Shown here in pieces: positions 36,772 through 49,000 of a stretch of 64,000 nt of DNA. Source of the DNA: Lepidonotus clava. Taxonomy: Eukaryota > Annelida > Polychaeta > Phyllodocida > Polynoidae. The stretch lies in NCBI GenBank assembly GCA_936440205.1, contig OW387145.1, positions 15,747,396 to 15,811,395 of the forward strand, given 5' to 3'. The position numbers and the translations under genes were made by a program. Position 1 is the stretch's first letter, and each line of letters begins with the position of its first letter. The notes beneath the pieces are model-generated. The model was given only the letters and a program-made list of their open reading frames with translations, had not been told where the DNA came from and did not search any database.

Positions 36772-37019
36772 GCGGCCATCTTGTTTCGCTGGTTACAGCG
36801 TATTCTATGGAGTATATAAGGACAAGAAAATTGTGGCGCCGAGGACCAGCTCCTGCAGCCGCAAAGCATGTCGGTCTATCAAGGTCGCTTCGCAAGGTCA
36901 ACCAATCAGAGCTCGAGTTTTAGGTACACATTTTCAAAAGTCAAAACAGTTGGAGTGGCTGCAAACGGGGATTGATAAGAATTTTATTTTTGCAGGTTAT
37001 TACGATCCGATGTAAGGAA
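36772..37019 (+). promoter_or_regulatory. PRC1: Promoter and 5' UTR of PRC1, with YY1, CCAAT and CHR-like motifs
   Basis: GCGGCCATCTTG (36772-36783) matches the YY1 site in reverse. CCAATCAG (from 36902) is a strong NF-Y box. About 30 bases further, TTCAAA (36933-36938) is a reverse CHR, and TTTGAA (37026-37031) is a forward CHR, though the latter lies in the first codons. NF-Y boxes about 30 bases from a CHR are typical of genes switched on at G2/M, and mammalian PRC1 is such a gene. Transcription probably starts between about 36950 and 37015. Confidence 0.5.
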
Positions 37020-40000
37020 ATGGCGTTTGAAAGGTAACAAAGGACCTTGAATTGTTGAAGTCTTGTTCTGTTTATCAAAATCGGGTTGATTATCGTTTTT
37101 TAACGCTGATTTTGCGAGCTGAAATGAGAATGCGGAGTTGCCGATCATAAGCGCACCTGTTGATCTTGTCCTATTTCAATCTTTCAGTAATTGCACATTA
37201 TGATTGCTATTGTTATTAATTCTATTATCGTCATTCTATATTATTCACACCCGTCAGTCTTTAAAGGCATGTGTTCGTGTTTGTGATAAGCTCTTTAGCC
37301 TAACCACATCTTGCGACCCTTACCTCACTCGTCAACCTCACTCGGCACGGCCAAGGCAAGGGCCTGGCACAGCGGTATGAAAGAAACCGAAGGGTAGACC
37401 TAGATCATAGATGAGATCGTTACGACTTAGCCTGGGTGCCCAGCCTCAATTGAAATGTGATAACTGTTAGGCATGTGCATCCAGGCTAGTAAACGAATTT
37501 GATCATCTGCCGATGGCTAACTAAGTAAGTGCATGCAGTTTAAAATCGTTGTGTGTTTTTCAGTAATGTTTAGATCTAATTATAAATCCTAATTAGACTA
37601 GATCTATAATCACAAAACAGTTGTTACTAGGCAATTTTCTGACACTTTCCAGACCGCCAATGAAAATTTAGTACTGAAATCACTATTTTAAGTTTATTAT
37701 CACTAGTAATATCAGGGATGAAAGAATTCATTTTTATCCACATCATCACCTCAGGTGGATTTTTGTCATGTGTTGGCTTGCTCAGGTGACAGCTCACATA
37801 ATTGATTTGGTTTTGTTTTACCCACGCAGGTATTAAAAGTTTTGAAATAAGTGAAAAGGTCTCATTATAGTTTTGTCATTTATAAGGCTATTAGAAAGAT
37901 CTTATTTTGGTTACAGAGGTCTTAAAAATGTCTTATTTTAGGTCATTCTTGATTTATCAAATGATTTCTTTCTGTCATGTAGATCAGTTTACCTCTTTTT
38001 GATTAAATGTGCTTAATGGTCACAGAATTTAAAAATAACTGGGTGTTGACAGGACACCAAGACTGACTCGTGGGTGTCCTTCAGATAAACTTTGGAGTCC
38101 TTTTGCCTCAACCTTATTGAGCTATAATTTCTAGGATGTCCACAGGACACCTTGGAGCTCCTGTCAGGGTGTCCTGTGCCTTTAGGGAGTGGACAGGACA
38201 CGCAGAACGTGGGATTTAGTGAGGCCTGGTGTAAATACTAATATATTTGAAAAAGGTAGAAAAAATATCATTAACAAGGTCTTAAAAAGGTCTTAGAACT
38301 ATTTTGGTGTCTGACAAGGTATTATCAAGGACTCATTTAGGTCTTCTTATTTCTGAAAAAGCGTGGGCACTTGTAATAGGCTGTATCAATAATCATAAAA
38401 CAGTCCCAAATTCTGAAACCTAATAATTTTCAATTTATTTTTGTTATTTTTGTAAAATTTGAAAAGAATACAGATATAATAGATCTATGTTTAGTCTAGC
38501 CAGGAAAGATCTTTGTTTGCATACTTTGGTCATATTTTATCCATGACCCAGAACTGTTGGATTTTTTCAATTACTTGATAAAATGTGAGAAGCTAGGATT
38601 ACTAGTGCCTGAAAAAGTCAATGTTCTCTGGTCATTTAGTGGAAGACACCACATAAACCCGTGTCCAAAATTAAGGGTGCACCCTGCACCGAGGTGCATG
38701 ATTTTGAGCTCGGGAGCATTATTTTTAATGCTGTGCACCAGGATGTGCAGTGCTTTTCCTTACATGAATACAAAATGCATGACTTTGTACCAGGGTGCAT
38801 ACTTTTTGGCGCTCTGCACCCGGTGTGTGCATCAGAACGAACCTTAATTTCAGACACTGTAAACTAAACTAATTTGATACAGATTCCTTTAGGAAATTAT
38901 ATTACCAATTCATAGGGCCAAGGAGAAACAAAATTGCGTTAGGGTAACCTGACTGAATCTAGTTCTTTTATCCTAAAGTTTTTATAGGCTTTTAGAGGGA
39001 ATGTGCGCATTTTATAAATATAGTTCTATCTATAAAATTATGGAAAGATCCCACTCAATGACATAAAGGGGGAAAAAAGAAAAAGGTTGACCATTCTACC
39101 CTCACTCTGTGGCAAATCGCCCTCTGCACCAGATATGATCAGGGCTCAACATTAAGGCTTTTGGTTTGGCTGCCCGTCGGGCAGGTGAGGGTGCAATTTT
39201 GGCTGCCCGACCCTTAAATTTGCCTGCCCAACCTTACTTTACTATCACTATATGGCAAAAATCTTACCTGCCCTTCGGGCAGGTGAATCTCAACATTTAC
39301 CTGCCCCACCTCAAGTTTTACCTGCCCCGGGCAGGCGGGCAATGCTTAATGTTGAGCCCTGCAATGATAGTGCGTGAAAACTGACCCTGTTATACGAAAC
39401 ACCGACAATCTAAAATTACTATGATCTACAGACTAAAAAGTAGTCTAGGGTTTTTTTGGCTTGTAGCATATGCGTAACCAGGGCCAGACCAAGCTACCAT
39501 GCAGAGATCACTCGTAGCTGAGGTGTCAAGGCAGAAGAGTGACCTGCAGTGAAAACGTGCCATGTAACACATTAAAAAATAAAATGTCCCATTAAATTTT
39601 TAAACAGTGCGCCAAGGGAACATTTATGATTTTCAAAGATATCAAAATGTATTAATATTACAGTGCGTTTCCTTGCAAATATGTCCAATTTACCACAGTG
39701 AGGAGTGCGCCATCATCGTATTGCATTTTATTCTGACATAATTAGTAAATTACTCGACCTACCCTTTTTGTGAGCCCTTAATTATAGTTTTTAGTATTGT
39801 AGCTTATGGGAAGGGCTCACTCAATCAGTCATGTCTTTTCTAGGTATTTGGGCTTTGATCTGATTGCCCGGTTACACAATCTTACATACAAGTAGCTACA
39901 GGCCTTTGTCCACCGGCATGCATTTGTAAGCAGGACAATTAGTGTGCATCAAGTGTAATTTAGTGGGCAGGCCTCCCCCTGCACTCTCTCCCACCCCCAC

Positions 40001-43000
40001 TCCTTGAACTCAGTTCAAGTAGTGGGGGTGGGGAAGGGTGCAGTTTGAGAAGCCAGAAGTCGGTTACATAACCAGTACTTGAGCCAATCAACCTCACCCC
40101 TCCACATTAGGACCTCCACTGACACCTGCAGGTGGGTGGGTGCAGGTGACCTGGTACTAGTAGGAGGAGGAGGAGCCCCTTTCCTAAGCCCCTCCCTGAG
40201 TTGTGTCTGACAGGTGGTGGTGGTGGTCACTACTCATAGCCCATATAGCCTTCTGGTTGTAGGAAGGCCTTCAGTTTATTGAGGGACACCATTGCTATAG
40301 ATTACATACATTAGATATATTGGCATTTTGTTCAATTACCTTTCAAACACAATGAAATGTCCATTGTTATGTTAAGGGCGAACATCGATCGTTCCAACGA
40401 TCGGAACTTTGATAGTCATTTGCTTCTTGTTTATTTTTTTTGACCAACCTTACTGGAACTCAACTATTTTTTTCCCCATGACCTAATAGGTCTTTATTAG
40501 CCAAGACGCATTTCTCAATAGATTTATATGGAAAATAATTTATTTGTACTTATTTTACAAATTATCAGTGTTTTGATTGAAAATTGTAATTGAAAATAAA
40601 GACATTTCATAATTGTTGTCACATTTTCAGACTAAAGTGATTAAGATGGTAGTACAGGGTCCAATAGCACAGGTATGGGGAAATGGCAATGAAAAATTCC
40701 TGACAGGGAATTTGCAAATATTACTAATACACAGGTGAAAAACATTTTAAACTGCTGGACTTTGTCTGATGTTCATGGGTGTATTCTCGGTCATCCTAAT
40801 GATCTGACAGACATGTTGAACATAATTTACAATTATTTTCAATTTTTTGTTGGAAAATACATTGACGTTATAGCACAATGTATCGGACATCTGGCTAAAA
40901 GGTCGGACAGGTTTTAGAAAAACACTGCGTGAGTGACGTGTGTGGATCCGATGGACAGGGACTGTTTGACCAATTTAATTATCACTTAATTTTTCTGTGA
41001 TAACTGACAAAAAATAGGCATTTGAGTTTCTATGATAATAATAATAATAATGATAAAAAGAATGTCATGCAGACAGAGATTTACTTTTACAGATTTTGCT
41101 TAAAGCAAACCACAACGCAAATCAGTTATATATATTGTCAAATAAAATTGTCAGTGAACTTTGTTTGTTGACAAACCATGTATGATCATGCTTCATCTGA
41201 TAACAGAATGGTATGCAAAATTCTATTCAAAAACAGATTAAGACTGTCATGAATACTCATTTTCTGACTTGTTTTGGTCTGTTGTGTGGTCCACACAAAT
41301 ACCTAGATTGTTTACCCAAAAACTGATGATGTCATCAAAATGTCATTTCCGGAATCCCCCCTGCATTTTCACTCTGCTAGCAGAGTCTCTAATGAGTATT
41401 ATTTTTGGTGGAAAATGATGTGGGAATTGAGAGGAGACAAACATGGATGAGCCTGGCTTAGTACAGAAAGGAAAGGGGAGGAATTGACCTATTGACCCTG
41501 AAGATGACATCACTGATTATGGGGCAGTTGGGTCACGTGGGGGGATTCCCCAACAAGTTGATTGCAGACCAGAAAACAAAAACAAACAGATCCTCTTTCC
41601 AAGGATCATAATTATCAGACTTCTAGACACAGGCTAGGAAAATCTGCGTGTCCGCGTGTCCTCGACGACCAGAAAATGGGTGTGGACGACCAGAAAATGA
41701 ATTTTGGTCGTCCTCCTGACGACCACTTTCTTTTGAAACAATTAATTAAATTTTGCCCCAAGAAAATTTGGCCTTTCTATTGTGGATTTCCAAATAATGT
41801 GGACAACCTAAAATACATGAGGACGACCAGATTTATGATTTTGGTCGTCCTCTGACGACCAGAAAATTGGAAGAATTTTCCTAGCCTGAGCCACCAATAT
41901 TTGATTTTAACTGGCAATATGATTTATATGAGTGTAGTTGAAGATGTCAGGATCGATTTTAAAAAATTTACTAAATTTTGATAATTTTGCATTGTGGTTT
42001 GCTTTATTAAGCTCCCGATTATTTTCTCACCTCAACATTTGTTATTAAATTTTGGGAGAAAACAAGGTCTGGAATGGAGGACGATTTAGAGCTATAGCAT
42101 TTCGAGATTATTTAAATTTTCTCTTTGCTTTTTCCTTTTTTTCCACTAACCCCGATTTATATCCCTGGTGTGGAAACTCGACAATGAATTCTTAAATATA
42201 ATATAAAAGTTACAACGCAGTGTCCGAAAGTTTTACATATATGCACACTGGGTGCATACCTTTAAAAAGTATGCGTCCAGTGGCCCTCCAATGCACCCTC
42301 AGTATTATAAGGCTATCTATGCTATCAAAAATATGTGCATCTTTACTTTAAAAGACCATGCACCTAGCTGCAAAAACATGCAGCTCGGATGCAGGGTGCA
42401 CCCTTAATATCAGAAACTGCAACAGAATACTTTTTTTTGAATCGTTTTATTTTTATTCTGGGAGGATTTCAGGTTATACACCTGTTCTCCGGCACCACCC
42501 AACTATGTTACCTCTTTGTCCTTCTTTGCATGTTTGTCTATTTATGGTCTTGTTTTACAGACAAAATTTCCAAAGCGTCATCCAGACGAAGCTGGAGATC
42601 CTTGAAGCCATCTGGGTGTCTGTAGGCATTGACGCGGACCAGCGACATGACCGTGCCCGCACGGCAATGTCCCATGTGACGGACCTGCTCGATGAGATGA
42701 TAGAGGAGGAGCAGCTACTCAAACAGCGTATACAAGACAAGATTACTGCACACAAAGCCACACTTCTCACTATCTGCACCGACTTAACGCTGCCGCCTTA
42801 TGAGGTATGTGATGAGGGGTGCCACGCCGCCTTCCAAAAATAACAATAGAAAACAAAACAAATTGTTGTGTTGTGGTGAACCGATCTACCGTAAAATTTT
42901 GGCCACATCCTGACCTTTTTACTGAAAATAGATCTTCAAGAAAAACATAAAAAGTTTAAAACGCTATCGAAATGGAGACAACGTAGCAAATGTTTAATCA

Positions 43001-46000
43001 AGGAACGTATTTTAGATCTAGTAGAAATTGTTTTAGAGAATGTTTTGAGCGAATTTTTAATTTTTCGATGCTGCTTGAGTCTGTAACTTACTAACAACAG
43101 AATCGTTCTGTTACTCCGTGCCCTTAGTTTTTTTGTGTTTTTTTAAATGAACAATACTAAATAAAATAACTTTTTGTTCGGGGGTGCCCGGTGGGCCTGG
43201 TTGGATGACTTCACATGCCTTACCCGGCAGTAAAAGACCTCTTTTCAAAGAGTGATTCAAAATCAAGTCCTAGATTTCCCCCCTTGTTGTGTACTACAAA
43301 TAGTTGCAGATGCATTTACAATCAATGTACACAACGTCCATATTTTACAGAGTAAAATAGTATTTTCCATTTAGTTTGAAAAACCTCATTGTACTTGTAG
43401 TATATGCAGTAAGGGTTCATACATTCACACGCATAAGACTTGAGAGGTGCTGATATTTAACAGGTCTCTAATTCTGATTGTTTACTTTATCCAGCCGCGA
43501 GTTGACATGGGTATAATCGCCGTTGAGAAAGACTTGCGATTGAAGGTAAATGAGCTGCAGGTGATACGGACTGAGCGCCTGGAGCGGCTGGAGGAGCTGC
43601 AGAAAGAGGAGCAGTACTTGTGTGACGTTCTCCAGATGACCCCCTTCTACATTCCGTCCGGTTCCGTCCCCTCCCAGGATCAGCTCAACTCCCTACAGGG
43701 TCATGTCACTGCCCTCGAAACCGAAAAGGTGAGTTTTAGTTCACTCTGTTCTCCCTTTCTTTTTATCACAGTTTTCCAAATTGTGTCCCTTTTTTTTTGT
43801 GTGTGTGGGGTCGGGGTATATGGTTTTTCTCGTTTTCTTGTGAAATAGACAAGGCCCTAAGTATAGAAAATTAATATACAATTCCCTTTGAATGAAGCTA
43901 TTAGACAGACTAACACCATTGCAAACATTTGTTTTGAATAATAAACAAAAAGATTGAGTTCGAAACATAACAGTAGCAAAAATAGTTTCTTTCATTTTAT
44001 TTTTCTTATATTATGTGAATTAGACTTCGAAAGCAAATTTTTAAATCAACATTCACAGAAAATTTTGACCTTTCATTTTTTAGTTCAGATCCCATTATTT
44101 TGATTATCTGATAAGGCACTCACGCAATCTTTGGTTTGATTTTGTTTTTATCAGAAAGAGCGCAACAACCAATTCCAATCAACGCGATCACAAATTGTGT
44201 CACTCATGGAAAAACTTGAACGATATGCCAACTCTTCATTTGAGAAGGACGTTTTGTGCGAGGAGGAGGACTCCTTCCTCCTGTCAACGCAGAACATGAA
44301 AGCTCTTAAAGATTTGTACAAAGAGGTAAGTTTATAGATAAAGTATACGTAGGTATCGTGAGCAAATTAGGATAGGTCACTTTTATTTTGGCCCGAATTA
44401 GTCTATGGAATTTTGCGACTTAAAACATGACATGAAGACTATTCTGGAAACAAATTATATCATCTGCGTGAGCCCAGTTACCCCTGACATCTTATCCAAA
44501 AAATATAACGAGGCAGTTCAAAACTATTTTCGATCTTGAAATCGGCATTAAGTAGTATATGTGGGAAATAAATCAAATACATTTGCTTAATCTTTGGAAA
44601 TTTACAGTTGGAAGCAGAACAACATGACAATAAGGTAACAGCCAATCGGTTACGAGATGAAGTCAAGACTTTATGGGAGAGGTTACAGATAGATCAGGAG
44701 GAAAGGGAAGCCTTCTGTGCAGACAACACAGAGGATCGGCCATCTACCATCAAAGCGGTAAATCACATAGAATCATTTACCTAAATAGTTGCCATAATTG
44801 TATTGATTTAGTACAAGTTTGGTTCACTAGTAAAACCTTCTATAGATTGTATTGATCTCGAAAAGAAATAATATTAAAACAAAAAGTAAAAAAAAAAAAA
44901 AATAGAACCTAGATATTGTGATTGACATTGAGATATTTTCATGGCTATCATTAGTTTGAAGTCATTCTAATATACACTTCCTGTCCTTGATTTTACATTC
45001 ACTATTTTTGCATGCAGCTCCAAGAAGAGATCGCCCGATGTGAGGAGCTGAAGGCAGCCAATATCCGACAAGTGATTGAGGGTGCCCGGAGACAACTACA
45101 TGAGTGGTGGGACAAGTGTTTCTTTACCGAGGAACAGCGCAACGTCTTCACCCCGCTACTGTCAGGTTTGTCCCGATTATGCTTCCAAATTAGGCCAGTT
45201 GCTAAAAAATCATTTGAGGCCGTATGACTTGCCATTTTTTGATATTTTTTCTCTCTCCCTATAATAACGTTTAAGATTAAAGATGGGAGGGGGGAACAAA
45301 CTGTCTGAATGTCCGATTTAAATGCCAGTTGGTACACTGGATACAAATTCTTATGTTTTTAGCCTAATCTTATACAATTAGACAGGGATATAACTTTTCC
45401 GATTTTTGTCTGATTTCGGATTTTTTATATCACCTCAAAGAATAATTTTCAAAATTGATGTATTGCATGGCGTCTTGTAAAATTTTAAGATATTTTCAAA
45501 TTTTCTCTAGCATAGTTGTAATGTAGAAGCTGAGATAAGAGGTTAGACTGAAATTTAGAGATACTCAACCCAGAGGGGGTTCAACGCTCACATTTTCTTC
45601 GACGGTCATGTGCATAATTTCTAAACGTATGTGCCCAATACGAAGTGTCCAAAGTCAACAATTGTAACTCAAAGAAACATTCTCCCTACAGAGGACTACT
45701 CGGAGGAGCTGCTCGCCCTGCACGACCAGGAGCTGCATGAGGTGAAGTCCTACTACGGTCAGAGTGCAGACATGTTTGACCGAGTCGCCAAGTGGAAAGT
45801 GCTTTGGGATGCATTCCAGGAGTTTGAGGTAAAGTAATTCACCAATTGACTGGTGCCTTTTTGCCAAAATTCAATGTATTTCGTGGATGATCCAAGTTTG
45901 TGATTGAATATATTTAGTTTCTATCTATATAAGACTTCTTCAGAGTATACATTTTTAGAATAGTATCGATTAGTGGGATCATTTAGACTGGAAAATAAAA

Positions 46001-49000
46001 TTGGTCATGGAAAAATAATTTAATTTCAAAAATAAAAAAGCAAATCTTGTTTTTCCTAAATAGTTTCGTGAAACATAGTATGCCAAAATAAATTAAAATA
46101 AGTAAGAAATTAGTATGTCATGGAAAGTACAATGGAGGGACGGCCTATATATATGCGTGGTTAAGCGCTGTGTGGCGTAATTTTGAATGTTGATATTTTC
46201 TTTTCAAAATACAGAAAAAGGCCAGCAATCCTGACAGGTTTTTCAATCGTGGATGCAATCTTCTAAAGGAAGAAAAGGCAAGAAAGAAGCTCATGAGAGA
46301 ACTTCCCAAGGTATTTTTTACTGCCAATCTGACAGCCTTTCATACTATAATCTTCACTTTACATTCGAGTCTATTGAAATCTTTCTTTAGTCTACAGTCA
46401 ATTCAGAAATTTCAAAAAGTTTGAAATTCAGTAGAACGTTTTCCAAAGTAATAAAAGTGGGAAAAAAGGTTCTCATTCCCTGGTATTTCATTCCTCTGGA
46501 ATGGCTTCTCTGAGTTATGATAATCTATTATGAATAAAAAAAAAAAAAGCCCGGAGTTTTTCTGTTTGTAACTGACCCTGAATCTTTATAAGTCACCTGG
46601 GACCTTGTTAGTTTAATGTTTACTGAACTTGTGCCTTAGGTGGAGCAAGAGCTTCAAGGCGAAATTGAAGAGTGGGAGAAGAAGAATCGGCGAAACTTTG
46701 TCATCGGAGGTGAACGGTTCATGGACTTTATCAAACGGCAATGGGACTCTTACCATTCCCACAAGGAGAATGAAAAGAAACAACGGGTACGTACTTTTTT
46801 GACTTTGACAAAATAACGGACACAAAGCTTTTATTCCTCAACAACAGAAATTAACCCCCTTGTCCACCTTTTCTCTTCTTGATCAATCATGAACAGTATT
46901 TGATTTAGCTTTCAAAGCCGTCTTACAGAATTTTAAACGCAATTCACATCCTTGTTTGATACCATATAATAAGTAGTGTTTTAAGGTACATGCCGTCACA
47001 GAAATGAGCTGAAAAATGTAAATTCGAATCAAAAACTAAAAAGTTTGATCTTTATCACCCAGTTACGGGCACGAGCCAAGGAGACGGAGGAGGAGATGAT
47101 TTATGGGTCGAAACCAGTCACGCCGGCCAAGAGGAGGTTTGCTGGGACCACCCCTGGCAAAACGCCCAACAAAGTTCGCAGGGTAAGTAACAACTTGATC
47201 GACTTTAAATCTAGGTACATGTGTTAATACTATTACTAATGTTTAAGTGTTGTGAAAGTCTGTAAAGACGTGATAACATCAAATCAAATAAGTCAAACGG
47301 AGAAAAAACAGGATTTTGTGAGAAAGTAATGTTAAAGGAGAATAGATCAAAGTTAAACTATCTAAAATGTTATCCAAATATGGTTTAACTGTATGACGTG
47401 TGGTTATTTTAGCTGGACACACCCAATGGTGTAAGTATCTGCCTGACCCCTGCTTTACCAAACACCTCGCAAACTAATGATTTCTATTAAGACATTAACC
47501 GATTTTCCAAGAGATACAGATACAAAAATGTTTTAACATGTCATTACCTAAACCGAACTAAGTTGGGTAAATTTATTGAATATAGATCTGGGTTCAAAAC
47601 TATTTGGTTCTGGCTGTCAGCCTCCCAGGCTTTGACCTCTCTAGATGGTATACCAACCAATGCTACGAACCATCGTCTAACAGCTGACAGACTGATCACC
47701 TCTTTTTTCTTCTTACGTATATTATTCTAATACATATCTTACGAATCAAGGTTTTCCTTCCTTATTCGGGAAAAAAATGTCTTAATATCTTTTGTTTTTA
47801 CCACTAATTATACTTCACCCTAAAGACAATACCTATCAAAAGTTTATTTATATCACAAGCTAACAGCTCGGCAATTGCTACATGTGTAGCAAGGAGAAAA
47901 CATTTTTTTCTTTTAAACAAATACAGTATTATATCTCGCTGAAAGTGAATGTCATTTTCAGAATTGAATGTCTGGCAAAATATGGAGAAAATATAATTAA
48001 ATGGATTAGGGGGGGGGGGCTGCTTGGTCCTATGACACTGCTGGCGTTTACGTGCATAACTTTGAAGAGAGATACCATTTTTTCGATTTTTCTTTTAGTA
48101 TCCCTGAAATCTAAATGAAATTAATGTTTTTCTTCAAAATCTCCATTTTTTATATTGGAGAGTATACCTATACCAACTCTTGCAAATAATAGCCTTGTAA
48201 ATAATAAATTAGCTCTTTCTTGTGAATAGCTTTAGTTACAAAAGTGAAAATCAGGAAACGTCCTTCATACTTTTCTGAATTTTTCATCTCTGCTGAGTGA
48301 CATCTCTGAATTCAGGATATGGTAAAATCGACTTAGAAAGGAAAATTATTGAAAATATTTTTTTCCATTAAATTAAAAAACGTGATCATAAGAATGCTGG
48401 AGGCATTGTCTATTCTTCATAGAAAGTTTTCAATCTAGGACTTTTTTTTTATAATTGGATGAACGTATTTACGAAATTGTCAACATAATATATTAGTAAA
48501 GCTCTATGTTCGGCATGGTATGCCTTGTCATGGCACACTTTGTTTGGCTTAGCATGTTATTGCTGTCAGCGCATCTTGATCTGTGTTTTCCGCTTTCAAA
48601 CAGTTGAATGAGACGCCTAAGACGCCTGGTTCTGTCAGTCGCCTTGGTAACAGAACGCACCAGAACAGTCTCTTCGCTTCTCCTGCAGTAATAACACGAT
48701 CTGGCTCAAAGGTATGTCCCTGTTCTCTTCCTCTCGTCTTACTAAATGTTTTATCAGACCTATAGTTACATTTTTAAATAGAAATCGTCCATTGGGACGT
48801 ATTTGCGATTTTTTTCCTGTGTTTGTAATAGTGATGTTTTTTTTAGGATTACCTACTTTTTGGTGACTTCGGATTGCATGTTTTGTTCCACTGTCACTCG
48901 AACATCCATATTAAAGTATTCTGGTCTTGGACATTAAAGTGTGTATTGAAAATCAGGGATTTCCCTCCGAAGTTCTTCTAGAATAAGAGTAGGAGAGGCA

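Larger units (their letters stand above)
37034..42560 (+). other. PRC1 intron 1, rich in MITEs
   Basis: The intron is 5.5 kb, far longer than other PRC1 introns. It carries the GGTCTTA-rich element near 37.82-38.37 kb and inverted-repeat elements at 38659, 39140, 41630 and 42217. Nothing coding is seen apart from random short ORFs. A CAC/GGTGG-rich stretch lies at about 39970-40225 and a TAA microsatellite at about 41035-41051. Confidence 0.5.

Noticed and set aside
36725-37015. Plus-strand 96-codon ORF before PRC1 exon 1
   Set aside because: It covers the promoter motifs and 5' UTR, has no family match, and ends just before the PRC1 start.
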